NCBI RefSeq assembly: GCF_041381155.1
Contig: NC_091143.1
Location: 23,215,695-23,279,694, forward strand
Direction: 5' to 3'
DNA from: Argopecten irradians
Lineage: Eukaryota; Mollusca; Bivalvia; Pectinida; Pectinidae
DNA length: 64,000 bases
Of the stretch, positions 27,170 to 40,280 are shown one piece after another; position 1 is the stretch's first letter, and the number at the start of each line of letters is the position of its first letter. Below the pieces are notes generated by a model, which was not told where the DNA came from, did not search any database, and saw only the letters and a list, made by a program, of their open reading frames with translations. The position numbers and the translations under genes are program-made.

Positions 27170-28690
27170 CACTTCACACATAATGAATCTATGCTCGAAA
27201 TTTTCTTCAGACATTTAAATCAAGTAAGTTCAGGGCTCGAGTGATCACAAGGGATGACAATCAATCTCATCCTTACTCCCTTATGTGAGATTTTCCATCA
27301 AGTCCTATTATTTTTGTCTCACTAAACAATCTGATTCAATGCTAATCGACAACAATCACGGTTTTTTTGGCCCATATTTTCCTGAGAATCTTTCGGCCAT
27401 CATTCACTCGATGGAATCATAAACATAACAATGCGATAGGTCTAAGTACAAACGGTTTATAGTTCAGTGTTTTGGTAAATGATGGTAAAATAACATGCGT
27501 GCCTTATAAGTAACAGGTCAAATGTGACTTTGAGGTTTGTTAACATTATCAAAAACCTTAACACCTTGAACAATCGTATAATTAAAGTGATATGTTAAAC
27601 CATAAGTTAGTGTTATTTAAACTGATTAGAAGAACTATGTGGAATTGTTTGCTTTCGTCTATTATTTTCCTTCAATATTAACACCAATCATTCATAATTA
27701 AATGAACAATTGATTTTGTTGATTGCTTTCACACTGAACGCAGAGATGACGTTTTGTGAACGGGTCACCTTTACTTTGCTTCGTTCTTACCAAAGAGTAT
27801 ATTGACCATGTTTACAAATCTCTCAGCAATTGTGTAACATATGTCGACAAAAGTTTGAAACTTAACCCAGACTTGACCTAGTTTTGTGCAGCAGACATGG
27901 TAAATGCCCTAGAGATGGCATACTCTTCCGGAACACTAAGTTCGTTCTCATTAAACTAGTCTCGTATCTTATCTTTATCCATTACTGATGAATCTAGTGT
28001 TCTATTGTTTATTCGTTATCGAGTCCCCATTCGCGATTTAAAGCCAGCAGTATTTGACCTACTTTAATACAGACAATTGAATGACAAACCACAGGCTGTA
28101 TTGTTATCTGACACAGTCCGGCAAACGACATACTGACATGACATTACTCAATTTCATTATGATCAAACATAGATGAACTAGTATAATTGTATTGAGTGAC
28201 TATTGGTGACATGCATCAAAGCCGAGAACATACATCAATCTGTTTCCCCTGATAAAGTTATGTTTTGTTTTTACTTTTACTTATCTCCTACTTTACACAT
28301 TTGAATTAATACATACCATGGAAAGCAATTTTACAAATCATATGGTGATAGAAAGACGTGTTTAGTCTAAAACAAATAAAAAATGTTTGCCGTCAGCTAT
28401 ACACCCTTGTTTATAACAAAATAAACATGATTATGGTTCGCATGCGACTTGCTCTTGCTAAAGAATTCTTTTTTTTTCATGATTTCGACCATAAAACTTC
28501 TCCAAAGTCTTCATCATTCGATATTCTATCAGATTGTATTTGATACATTGAGTGTTCTCTTTAATGACTAACTTTTATGATGTTTGGCGTGTTTCCTATA
28601 TGAAATCTTCAATCTAGCATTTGTAATATTATATCATGCTTCATCCTTTGAATTTTTCTAAATCTAATAAATTTAAAAAAAAAGTTGTAT
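27170..28690. other. AT-rich stretch without recognisable gene
   Basis: Only short frames are present, and there are no clear repeats before the foldback element at 28693. Confidence 0.45.
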
Positions 28691-28692
28691 TT

Positions 28693-29055
28693 AAGCATTG
28701 AAGTCACTATTTTTTAATTTCATCCGAGTATGAAAGAAATTTTGTTTGCAAACTGTGTGAATCCGCGTAGCGGATTCTTACAAAAGTTTGCAAACAAAAT
28801 TTATTTCATACCCCGATGAAATTAAAAAATAGTGACTTCAATGCTTATAATTAATTTTCCAGACTACTTTATAAAATGAAATACGTTTACACGTACGATT
28901 CCATTGATTTTTTCCAAGGGATTATTTTTTCCAAATCAATACGCAACGTCAATGTTTTTATTGTGACGTCACGATAACGTCGGGTTTCCGCGCCATTCTC
29001 GGGGTTTTTTTCATCGTGAAATGAAAAAAAATGAATAGGCCAATCAGAAAGCCAG
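28693..29055 (-). mobile_element. Foldback repeat family R1, copy 1
   Basis: 28693-28846 is a 154-bp near-perfect inverted repeat (AAGCATTGAAGTCACTATTT at one end, its complement at the other) around the palindromic core AATCCGCGTAGCGGATT at 28760-28776. The rest, read on the minus strand, is the tract CTTTCTGATTGGC ... CGAGAATGG ... TTGACGTTGCGTATTGAT. Two other copies exist in the window. It abuts the poly(A) signal of gene 1. Confidence 0.7.
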
Positions 29056-29194
29056 AAACGAAGAGAAAATTAATTATATCAATTTAAACTTTATTTTCAG
29101 AAGTGTATAAATATATCACAAATATATATTCAGACAATAAATGGATTTTTCGAATGGATGTAGCTATGGAGATCACACCATGAACCTCGCCTTG

Positions 29195-30481
29195 TTAGTA
29201 TAGCACTCGTTCTGAAATTACAAAAGACAAACGGCATTTACATGGATGTCATGGATCGATATAACAGACAGGTACACAGGTACAGGTGTTAAAGAAAAAA
29301 GGTTCTGAATGTGTATACACTTTCCGTCCTGCAATAATGATATCATTGATCATATAAAATCAGTTTATTTCTGGAACTAATGCTATATATGTAAACGATA
29401 GAATTATATATTTCTTTAACCACCCTAGAAAGGAGGCGATTAAAACACAAATATGTACTTACGTCTATATACGTGTGGTGTGGGATTTGTGTTTTTGGGG
29501 TATCTGGAATATACATCCGGGTACCTGGGGTAGATATCTGGGTAACGTCCGTAAGCTGTAACAAATTATGGTAATATTAATCTAAACTATAGCCGGCCTG
29601 TTTACTCGCAAAATATTTAAAAGGCACATTGTTGAATGATGGTAACTATAATAATCAAATCGTATGAGAATATATTTTGATTAATAATCAACTTACTATT
29701 TCTAGCATAATCTCCAGTAGAACGTCTGTAACCTATTAAAAGGAAGTCGAATTCATATATTGTCAGTAAATATAATAACAATAAAATAAATTACATGATT
29801 GTCAACAACACAAACGCAAAATATTAACTAATAGCAAAATGATACACTACAAATTAGACTACAACTTGTCTTCCTGCTATAGTATGCTTTAATGTATGTA
29901 TGGAATGAAATTTGCTTTTATTATTAAACGAAGGTATTAAACCGTTTAGATTTAATACGAAATACCGAATAGATAACATTAGCATATGATTAAACTATAT
30001 GTTCGTCAAATTGAAAAAGTTCATTTTTTGTCGATCATATATATACTTATTTAAAATAACTACGATATGAAAAGAGATGTTATGAATGATGTCTAGATTT
30101 AATTTAAAAAAATACCTATCTTAGAGATAGAGTATTGAAAAAATCCAACTCACGTCTGCCGGTGTGTGTGCTCTGATGAGTTGGGTACATCACGGTGTCA
30201 TGGTGTCCAAGCACACGAGACAGTCCTGATCCGACATAGGCATTCCCAACCTGTTCCACACCAAGGAAACCATTCCTCACCAATCCAGAGTGGACGGAAC
30301 CATCAAAGCTATTTCTGACCAGTCCTGAGTGTCCGGAGACCAGATGTCCATTCCTGATGGTCCCATGGGGGTACCTATTCCAGTCGTCATCATGGGTAGG
30401 ATAGGTTGGGCGGCGGTAGGTCGAGGCCAAGGTCACACCGACACAAACCGTGACAATGACTGCTAAGGTTACACCGTTCAT
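29195..30481 (-). CDS. Gene 1: secreted basic Tyr/Arg/Gly-rich protein, four coding exons (157 aa)
   Basis: I read coding exons 30481-30154, 29732-29697, 29555-29463 and 29211-29195, all joined in phase 1 with GT-AG borders (donors GTGAGT, GTAAGT, GTAAGT). The product is about 157 residues. Residues 1-20 are a signal peptide (MNGVTLAVIV...TLAS) that matches the other four family members. The mature chain is basic, with SGLVRN repeats, the segment GHHDTVMYPT that lines up with GHQGPVLYPT in gene 2, and a C-terminal run of RYP repeats before VLY-stop. A noncoding first exon lies at about 31107-31070, behind a 584-bp intron that ends four bases before the ATG. A poly(A) signal AATAAA (minus strand) is at 29090-29095. 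It is likely an extracellular matrix-type protein; its function is not recognised. The C-terminal exons differ from genes 2-5, so this is the most diverged member. Confidence 0.78.
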
Positions 30482-31069
30482 TGTCCTAGCAAAGAAAAAT
30501 GGATTGATGTTAAATAAAAAGTTAACGTTTTCCCAAAGTATCTTCCATGTGTTTCAATTACAAAGTGTTTAGGATGCATGTTATGGTGACAGAACAAACA
30601 TTTACAACATATCATCAAGGGCCAGATTTGAATCGACTGAAAGTAGACCATCTGAAACCATAAGGTAAAAAACTCAAATAGTCGTGCAGTCACAGGGTTG
30701 TTTATTTAAATAAAGAATGTCAATTTAGATATTAAAATATAAATTGAAAAAAAAATTACAATAGGAAAACAAACCGGAAAAGCTCTATGATGTTCTTATA
30801 AAATTCAAAAATGCTTGCAATAGTTTGAAAAATTCCTTTAATAAGTTTATACTTTATTATTTTTATCATCATAATTGAGTAAATTCTTAATAAAACGTAC
30901 ATCCCTTCAGGATATGTCAAATAAGTGGGTGACTTTAAAAACTAAATGCTATGTAAAAGTAGTATTCAAGACAGCATCATAAATACAGCATGAATATTTG
31001 GTTATAGGTATGAGATTTCGCAGCTATTAAGTGTTAAATATCTTTAATAGGAGATTAATTTTTACATAC

Positions 31070-31139
31070 CTTGTTTGTTGTTTTCAGGCTGTTCACTGAA
31101 AATAAACTGAACGTTTCAGTTGCTCCAGCCATATTTATA
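31070..31139 (-). promoter_or_regulatory. Gene 1 TATA box and 5' UTR exon
   Basis: On the minus strand TATAAATA lies at 31139-31132, with an expected transcription start near 31107. The short noncoding exon ends at 31070 in AACAAG before the donor GTATGT (31069-31064). The same donor hexamer closes the noncoding exon of the other four genes. The 40-bp upstream module of genes 2-5 is not clearly present here. Confidence 0.6.
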
Positions 31140-31712
31140 GACAGATCTAGATACATTGACCAGGAAGAGGAAAGAATTTCTACAATAGTGAACTAATGGA
31201 CCATGCATTGTTTGAACTTTCCCATCACCACAATATTACTCAAGGCTCGGTATACCACTGATTGTATAATATTAATCACAGTCCTACCTGTATGACCTGA
31301 CATAAATCAGTTGACCTAATTACGATGTTACTGTATAAGACTGGTGTAGGCGGTTTACACTGCTTCAATGATGGCTCAGGTATTGTTTATAGGATTTTCT
31401 TTTGCGTTGTCTTGTCAAATAGATACGTCATATTGTTCTCAAATTGGCCTTGTTACTGCCCTCGTTAAGGTCATTTTAAAACCACAAATACGGTACTGTA
31501 TTCCCGTGAGTACCGATATCGATGATTAATAACGTCGCAAATTACATTTAATGATGAGGTAAATATATTAGAATGATGTCCAAACATATAAGAAATAAAT
31601 ATCCGATGCTATTTTTCTTTCATGTGTGCGGAACATTCTTATAATGTAGTCAAGTATTAAAATAAAAGCATTTAGAAAAGCTATCTCAGCTACTAGATTT
31701 GATAAAAAGGTT

Positions 31713-32077
31713 TAAAGATGCTCCACCACCGACAGAGCATAAATGGTATCCATCATTTGAGCAATAATCGGTGTTTAATCGTGTGTACATATGTCTAATT
31801 AACACAGAAAGTAATTCAAAATAATTTCTTTTGCTTTCGGGGCATGCGCAATCAGTACTGCATTCCATATAGGACATAGTGCCACGGAATTTTTCGGGGT
31901 GCAATTAATTATTTTTCGTATTTTTATCTTGAAGTAAAATTTGAAGGTCAAACTTTTCAATGGTGTTAATGGTGTAAAGTGAGTAACTTTTGTAACTGAA
32001 GAAAAATACTAAATCGTCTGCTCCTGGTTTTGATAGAGAAAAATTACCATTTGTCAGCGGTGGAGCATCTTTAAACA
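31713..32077 (+). mobile_element. MITE-like element, family M1 (copy 2)
   Basis: The terminal inverted repeats TTTAAAGATGCTCCACCACCG and CGGTGGAGCATCTTTAAA are nearly perfect. The interior matches 10853-11225 in the same orientation. It sits in the gap between divergent genes 1 and 2. Confidence 0.7.
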
Positions 32078-32856
32078 TACAGTTTTTCTTTTCTCGGATT
32101 GCGTGCGCTTGATTGTGAATTATTGTGAATCAAAGATAGCTTGATGATACTACACGTGTGAATCTACCCATTGTTTTGACCATATATATGAGAAACTGAA
32201 GCAATATTTTCCAAATTGTTTGTTTTATCAGTATGAATGTTTGCATAACAAACAAAACCAGTGCTGTCTTGAATAAATAATAGTAACACACAGTCAACAC
32301 ATTCTATTTGTTCAGAATAGCAGTATACTTATGTTATTTCTAACCCCGATTTTTTAAGATAAAGATCAAAATACCAGGTTTGGCTAATGCTTTCTTAAAT
32401 TTTGAAGATTAAAACAAAATCCGGTACGACATTTGGATGTCTGTGTTTCCTGATATTTTAGACATGACAGGTACATTTAATACACTATTTTACTGACTGG
32501 ATATCAGCTCATTCGCAAAGATAACTCTTCTGATTAAGAGGAAGATAAAACGTATTAAATCCCTGTATGCTTCAAGTTAAAAAAACTGTCAATAATATTA
32601 GGCTTTATAAAAACCACTAAAATGTATCAATAATCAATAATATAAAAATGTTATAATCTAAACTCCATATTCATTAAACCTTTCCAAGTTTGAAATAAGA
32701 ACCCAAATAAAATATGAAAGCATAATACTGCGTAAATAATTTCACTCAGTCATTTGAAATGTTTTCAACACGACTGACAATAAAATCATTCTAATACACA
32801 TGGCATTACTTTTTTTAATGATGCCTTTGGTTTGGAATTACATATTTAGAACTTAA

Positions 32857-33214
32857 AGATGCTCCACCGCTGACAAATAGTATTTTTTCACTATAAAAAA
32901 CGAGAGCAGACGATTTAGTATTTTTCTTCAGTTAAAAGTTACTTACTTAACACCATTACCAACATTGAGAAGTTTCAGCTTATAATTTTACTTCAAGTTA
33001 AAAATATGAAAAATAATTAATTGCATCCCGAAAAAATTCCATGGCACTATATCCTATATGGAATGAAGTACTGATTGCGCCTGCACCAAAGGTAAGATAA
33101 TCTTTTTTATTTTATTTTTTGTGTAAATTAGACTATATATACACGATTAAACACCAATCATTGTTAAAATGATGAATATCATTTATGCTCTGTCGGCGGT
33201 GGAGCATATTAAAA
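32857..33214 (-). mobile_element. MITE-like element, family M1 (copy 3, inverted)
   Basis: The ends are AAAGATGCTCCACCGCTGACA and GTCGGCGGTGGAGCATATT. The interior is the reverse complement of the 31.7-kb copy, so the two form a large inverted pair about 0.8 kb apart. Confidence 0.7.
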
Positions 33215-33597
33215 TACAAATAACACACAAATGATCGCTTTAAAACAAAAAGGTCTTTTAGTAAGTTAAGGTGTTTCGGTAAATTTTCTATATAATATAT
33301 TCAATACGTAATTTTTTATGAATGAAGTTTACTACGACCACATGCCTCATTAATTCATCGCCCCCAGACACTGATTTAATATGTGGTGACACTCCGTCAT
33401 TAATATCCAGTCAAGTGTTAAGTTAATTAGAATAATCACACTTCGACCTGTAACCAAACATATGAATACATTTTAAGATTTATAATTAGTTAAACTGTAA
33501 TTCGTGACGTCATAGGTGCTACCACAAAATAATAATTAATTAATCACTTTTGTTTTAAGTTGTAAAAAATACGTAGATAGTGTAAAGTAGTATATGT

Positions 33598-33697
33598 AGT
33601 CATCTTTGTATTTCCTGATATGGATGTGTATATAAAGCTTGTGATTATTGTTTGGTCATCACGGTTATAGACTTATCTCTCAGACCGACAACATAAG
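33598..33697 (+). promoter_or_regulatory. Gene 2 core promoter module and 5' UTR exon
   Basis: The 40-bp module starts AGTCAT at 33598, contains TTCCTGATATGG, and ends in TATATAAAG at 33629-33637. The likely start is at TCATC near 33657. The noncoding exon ends at 33697 before GTATGT, followed by a 723-bp intron. A TGACGTCA palindrome lies at 33505-33512, 124 bp upstream of the TATA box. The same elements and spacing occur at genes 4 and 5. Confidence 0.75.
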
Positions 33698-34424
33698 GTA
33701 TGTACATGGTATAAGTTACACGTTTGGTGGCTATGTCTTTATAACAACCTATATTGATACATGTAAATCAATACTGTTTTAAATACAGGTACAAAAGAAC
33801 TACGTTCCTACAGCTCGCGAAATTAAATCGCAATGAAAAAGTGAAAAAGGTTGTTATATTAGACATGAAAACGCGAATTGATGTCTCAAAAAAAACCCCA
33901 AAAAACCCATGACCTTATATATTTTTCCTACTTATCAATATAACAGTCTTATCTTAGATACCTTACATAGTATTTGTGACTTGTATTATATTTGCGAGGT
34001 GTTTTTTTTAGAAACAAAAGTTTTCGAAGAGTATTTCTGTTATCACTAGAAAATACATGCATATTTGGAAATCATTTTCAATCATATCAAAGACCTGTAT
34101 TAATGTAGAAAATTCCTAGCTATGAACACTTTTGACTATTAAAATCATTGGCGTTTGGTAGACTGCCAAACAATCGTGTGGCGCTTATTTCGATGTATCA
34201 TTTAATATTCGAGAGCTACAATCTGATTAAAACAAGATCTTCAAAATGCTTATGCTATGGCTTCATACCATAAGCGTAATCTGGTTTTGATAATAGTTCA
34301 AAACAAAATTGTAAATAAATTGCAACTTTTATGACAAGCCTAAATTACTACCAAACTTTACTTCCATAAAAATACGATATCCATTAATTCGTAATTTTAC
34401 TTTCTGCTTTTTTCTCTCAGAAAA

Positions 34425-35398
34425 ATGAAAGGACTTAGCCTGGCAGTTATTGTCTCGGTTTGTGTTGGTGTGGCTATCGCCTCAATCCTACCACCAAACT
34501 ACATGTCGTCAGACGATGACGGAAGCAACTACCCCTTAGGACCCGGTGAGGGCGGTATGTACCCTGGAGGGCCAGGAGGTCCTATGGGCCCGGACGATGG
34601 AATGTACCAAATGGGACCAGGAGGGGAAGGAGGTATGATTACCATGGGACCTAGACCAATCGGACCAGGATACCCTGGATCTATGGATGATGACCAGGTG
34701 CCAGTCATGAGTGGTCAGGTGGGAGCAGGATTCCCGGGTGTAGTTGTGAACGGTCAATTTCCAATGGGTTACCCCGGACTGGTAAAGAAAAGTCATGTCC
34801 CCATCAAATACCCAGGGCACACCAGACATGGCTTTATGGCAACTGTAGTATCGGCGAATAATGGTCATGTCAAAGTTATACCACGTATACCACGCCCGAA
34901 CGTCTTCTACAGACCAGGCCAAGTAGGAACCACTGTCGTCAGTCCGGGACAAATAGGATCCACCTTTGTCAGGACAGGACTAACCGGGGTTGTGGGGCAC
35001 CAGGGTCCAGTACTCTACCCTACAATCGGAAGGAAAGTTGTCTACCCAGTTATGTCAAGACCAGGTAAGTACTTACACGTTTAATTGTCGCCACCGATAG
35101 ATATATACAGATACAAAGGCGAAATCATTTTTTCTGCTTCGCGCTTCAACTTTCCCGCGAATAGATTGAAACATTAACTTAAATAGACTTTTCAAAAAGA
35201 TAAACCAATGTTCACGTTGAATTCAACTCAATCTGGCGTTGAATTTTACCATTTCTTCCGACATAAAGGGGGCTGTATTCTTTTCTCAAATTGTTGTTTT
35301 CTACATTAGGTTTCTCATTAACATCATACATATGTAAACTACTGAAGTACTGATGATGAATCTAATATATAACTTTTCTATTTTCTACAGGATATTAA
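34425..35398 (+). CDS. Gene 2: secreted Gly/Pro/Met-rich repeat protein (215 aa)
   Basis: Exon 2 runs 34421-35064 and starts four bases before the ATG. The last coding exon begins at 35391 and adds only GY before TAA, joined in phase 1 by GTAAGT and TTTTCTACAG. Residues 1-20 are a signal peptide (MKGLSLAVIVSVCVGVAIAS). The mature chain starts ILPPNY, carries an acidic DDDG patch, about three copies of an 11-residue Met/Gly/Pro repeat, the conserved block HTRHGFMATVVSANNG, PGQxG repeats, and the C-terminal motif GRKVVYPV. It is the closest relative of genes 4 and 5 but has far fewer 11-residue repeats. It is probably an extracellular structural protein; I do not recognise a named family. Reading through the donor would give a false 219-residue end (GKYLHV). 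ATTAAA at 35645-35650 is a possible poly(A) signal. Confidence 0.85.
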
Positions 35399-36084
35399 AA
35401 TCTGTGATATACACTCTCTGGAGGTAAACAGAAGAATGAAGAAAGATATATCGGTGTTATTAGTGGAAAGTTCTGAAACATATCTGACTGCCGCCAATGA
35501 ACCAGTTGTCTCTATTCATCTTATAACAAATCCATGTTTTAAAATCGATTTTGTATGTCGTTTGTCTCATGTACGTTTATGATCTCATTCATTTAAAAAA
35601 ATGTTTCATGTCCTTTGTAAACATTTAAATTATTGGTTTTCATCATTAAACACATTTTCTTTAAGACATATACTGTTTTTGTTTCTATTCTATTTGACAT
35701 CAGTACAAGTCAAGTCTATAAATCGAATGAATGCAAAAAAATTACTTGGATAATGAAAACCAGTTTATGACAAAATTATTACTTTCTCGTTCAGATATAC
35801 GGTCATGTCGTAAATATCATAAGACGTTAAAAATAATGATTGCCTCCGTAGACAAATGAGCCAGATAGTTATATAATAAATGCAACCTGAAGGTTCATGG
35901 TATTTAAGATTAATTCGTTTAATGGTGGAATATAAATGAGTTTATAGTGGATTTTCCACATGTAAATGACTCACACCCAATAACGACAAATAAACGAAGA
36001 ATATGCTAAGTGTCAACCAAAAATTTGAATGTGGTAAGTTTTGGTTTGATCTATATTGGTTAACGCCCTGTAAACCTGTCAGGG

Positions 36085-36300
36085 TCAATTCCTAAAAATA
36101 AGCTTTGTATGCAAAATAATATATCTTACAGAGAGGCACAATGCTTTGTGATATTGCTATAACATTACGATATTTTGTATTATATTGGATCCTCGTAAAA
36201 CTTAAAAATGACCTTTGTATGCAAAATAATATATCTTACAGAGAGGCACAATGCTTTGTGATATTGCTATAACATTACGATATTTTGTATTATGTTGAAT
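36085..36300. repeat. 110-bp direct tandem duplication
   Basis: CTTTGTATGCAAAATAATAT starts at 36103 and again at 36213, and about 87 bp are almost identical in the two copies. Confidence 0.75.
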
Positions 36301-36304
36301 CCCT

Positions 36305-38485
36305 GTATGACCTAAAAACTGATAATTAATTAGGATACCAAGATGTGTTGGTAATGTCTAGCAAATTCTTGCATCAAATAGGTAATCCTCAATTAAATAT
36401 GGGTATGCTATTACCCGCAGAGGTTGGTGCTTGGAGCTTATATTGATATGAATTGTAGCTGTTATTAATATATATATAAGTAAAACTGGCTTTAAATTAC
36501 TTAATAGGTCTAGACAAATTTGCAATATGTATATATTGCTTTCCACAGAATCCAAAACAATGACAAATACATTAGATCATTTTTCAAGCGTAAAACAGTA
36601 TTAAGAAAGGATACAGCTATGTGTTTCCATTGTGGTAAAAGAGCCACAACCGCTGCACTGTTATGAGTAAGCAACCATAGCTTGAATAGGAAATATGAAG
36701 TCAACGATCATTATTCTTATCAATCATACACACGATCTAAATACTTTTTTACCAATTAACACAGCCTTATCAGAAGGGCTACTCTGAAGATTAGGATATG
36801 GAAATAAAGGCTTGCAGCCTACGTTCATCATCATCATCGAAAGTTAGTGTAATTTGTATGATATGGACATAGAGTCTTGCAGCGTGTACGTCGAATAGCT
36901 ATCGTATTAAATGGTATAACATCTTAATTACATTGATTAAATATATGTTTTACACATTTAACGATGACAAAAGAGATACATTGAAGAATGAAGTTCTCAG
37001 TATGGATATTGGAGATGCCACAGATTGGAACAAATACATGTTACCCGAACATGGATATTGTGTGATTGCTTATGTAAAAAGTCACTTTCGAAAAAAAGGA
37101 AAGACTTCACTAATTGATCATCCTTTTTGGAATTGCAAGCAGTTTGAACATAATAAGGAATCAAAACATTCATGGGATGCAATTTTTTCTATAATAGAAA
37201 ATAAAACCGCCTCTGAGACTATTAAGTCATGGAACTCACTGGAAAAATTTTAATGGGCAAAACGTAACATGGATAGATAGCTGGCCAACGATCCGGTGTA
37301 CAAATACTAAGATATAAAATCTCCGTGTAGTGTATCAGTAACAACACTTACCTTATCCTAGTGGAAGACTACTAAAACGTAGTCTAATATAGATCAAACA
37401 TTATGATTAAAACTTTGAAATTAGGAAGGTGAAAACAGACCAATTATCAAAGATTTTCTTTCTTATTTTTCGTAATGTAATTGCTATAAGTTAAAAAAAT
37501 TCCCAGTGCTTTTGAATCTGTACTTAGTTATGTATTGCTGCAAATTTTATTTAATGAGTTAAAGGGTCATCGACCCGGGTGAATGTCCAGAACAGTTATA
37601 TCGATATTTTTCTTTGGTGGATGACATCACAAATCACATTTAAAGGTAAGAAAATCTATAAGAAAGATGTCGAAATAAAGAGAAAATTGAAAATAATCAT
37701 TTTTTATATTGTATCCTTTTATTGCATTTCAGAAATACTTAGTTAACAATTAAAGAAAATTTAAACAACAGGCGCAATGCCTATATCAGTCTTCTTCTAT
37801 TACATCCGGTTAGGCTTGGTATACAGATAATATGTATCAATTGATTATTTCTACAGAAATTGTATATCACAACATGTGAAATATCTACTTTATTATGGAT
37901 TAAGGAGTATATTCATCATGAAATTAAATAGAATAGGTGATATAATTAAAGAGATAACTACTATTCATAATTATTTAGAAAAAAGAAAACAAAAATATTA
38001 TTTGATAAAGTGAAGACACAACATATTTCCACCAAGTCTAAAATGAAAAGTTATATGTAATTTATATATATAATAAACAATAATAACACACTCACACACA
38101 TTCATTCGCACTTTCAAACTAGAATGTTATGAGGTGTATTTAACATAACAAACTTGCCTTGCTATAATAGTAGGTAATACGTAGATTGAATTAATTGTAT
38201 AGTCACCTCGATCAACTTGTTGTTCAGAATGTTAACAGTAATACAAATGATTTACTTATGAATTCTAAATATATGTCTCCTTGTCATACCTTCGCTACGA
38301 TTGTCATTCACCACTGCTCCAGTATCAGGACTTATCCCCCACTCACTGCTTTGATATTTGAAAATGGTTAAATAAATTATATCCTTGGTATGGGAGCGGT
38401 GGTGGATGGCAATTCTCAAAACATTGGTATCTCTGACACCTCCCTGAACACATCTTTCGCGTATATTAAGTGTATTCTTTTATGA
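36305..38485. other. AT-rich stretch, one unassigned frame
   Basis: A 106-codon plus frame at 36933-37253 (WNKYMLPEHGYCVIAYVKS, SWDAIFSIIENKTASETI) looks somewhat protein-like but matches nothing I know and lacks visible signals. The rest shows no structure. Confidence 0.3.
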
Positions 38486-38489
38486 TTTT

Positions 38490-40280
38490 GCATCCTTCTA
38501 TTATGTGGTGATATCCATCCAAATTCAGGCCCCAACCAAAACATTCAGCTAGAAAATATAACTTTATGTCACATAAATATATGTTCATTGCGTAACAAGC
38601 TCCACATCCTTGAAGCCGAATATTCTGATTTTGACATATTATGCATATCCGAGACACACCTCGGTACTACCATATCCGATATTGATATTGCATTAGAGCA
38701 CTATGGTCATGTATTAAGGAGGGATAGAGATAACAACGGTGGTGGTGTACTTATATACGCTAAAACTAACATTAACGTTAGACGTAGGTTAGATCTTGAA
38801 TGTAATAATCTTGAACTGATATGGTCTGAAATCACAACACATAATAAAACTATTCTACTTGGCTGTTTATATCGACCCCCTAATTCCTTAGTTAATTACT
38901 GGGACCTACTTGATAATAATATTAATAAAGTTATAGACACACAAAAAGACGTTATTCTTGTAGGTGATATAAATCAGGATATGTTAAATCTTACTCCTAA
39001 TTCACATCTTCACAGACTTTTACTAAAATACGGATTAGAAAATACTGTTTCTGAACCTACTAGGATTACTTCGTCTTCTTCAAAATCATTAGATGTAATT
39101 ATCACTAATAATACTAATTTAACGACTAATACCACTGTACATACTCCATCCTGCAGCGATCACTCTCCTATAAGTTCCGATATAAATTTTAAATCATTTA
39201 AAAACATGCATACAAAAAGACTTTCTTATACTTTAATACTGCAGACTATGATGGGACAAATGAATATCTTCGTTCTATTGATTGGGCTGTCGAACTACAA
39301 GGAAGTATTGATAATATGAACTGATAAAATCTTAGCAGCTATTAACCTATTTATACCTCATAAAACAGTAACTATCAGAACCAATGATAAATTTGGATGA
39401 CAAATGATATACGAGTAATGATACGTAGAAGAAATCGTCAACATTCTAAAGCCAAATTATATAACACTCCTGCCTCATGGAACAAATTTAGAACCATTCG
39501 GAATCAGGTTATTTCTTCAATCCGTGATGCAAAAGAAAAATATCTATCTAAACTTCAGTCCTCTTTAATTGATAAATCTATGCCGCCTGGTAAATGGTGG
39601 CGAATAGCGAAGTCAGTTATGAATCTTAATAACAAAAATGAAACCAACTAATTATTAATGGTGATCTAAAACTACATCCTATCGACAAAGCTGAATCATT
39701 CAATGAATACTTTACATCTATATCTGTTTCTAATAAGAATGTTGACGATTTACCTCCTGACAGTCCTCAGCCACAGCATACATTTTCCGCTTTCGACATT
39801 ACATAACAAGACATAATTGGTCAACTTCATCTTCTCAACACCAATAAACCTTCAGGTCCTGATACTATTCCTCCTCAATTCATAAAGGGTGTCCCTCAGT
39901 CAATTATAAAACCTCTTTCATGAAATATTTAATAATTCTATATCAACTGGTATGCTTCCTGATGTGTGGCAAAATGCCAATGTTACACCCATATATAAAG
40001 GTAAAGGTTTACGAAGTGACCCTTCTAGTTATAAACCTATTTCTGTGACTCCTATTTTTAGCAAAATTTTGGAAAAAATTGTGTTTAAAAATCTTTTTAA
40101 CTTCCTTTCCAGACATAACATAATCTCCGAATATCAATTAGGATTTTTTACCTAAAGTTTCAACAACCTATCAATTATTAGCTATATATGACACAATTGT
40201 AATAACATTTGGATAATGGCAAAGAAGGGAGATTGATATTTTGTGATATAAGCAAAGCTTTTGATCGTGTCTGTTCCTTT
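38490..40280 (+). mobile_element. CR1/jockey-like LINE fragment (endonuclease and start of reverse transcriptase)
   Basis: Frames read through GDIHPNSGP (38507-38533), the kind of motif that precedes the endonuclease in CR1-type LINEs. Next comes an APE-type endonuclease: INICSLRNK, ISETHL, NNGGGVLIY, GCLYRPPNS, GDINQD, PTRIT and CSDHSPI (38560-39190). The linker region with PPGKWWRIAK follows near 39,590, then the start of the reverse transcriptase (TPIYKGKG, SSYKPISVTP, KILEKIV near 39,985-40,110) and CDISKAFDRV near 40,240-40,275. Several frame changes and stops separate these parts, so the copy is dead. It ends abruptly at about 40280, where a fragment in the opposite orientation begins. 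Confidence 0.85.

Noticed and set aside
34536-34952. 138-codon minus-strand frame opposite gene 2
   Set aside because: It is a shadow frame with no signals. The plus frame has a signal peptide, splice sites and paralogues.
35065-35084. C-terminal GKYLHV of gene 2 and GKL of genes 4 and 5
   Set aside because: These residues come from reading through perfect donors (GTAAGT/GTAAGC); all three genes have a matching phase-1 last exon giving GY-stop.
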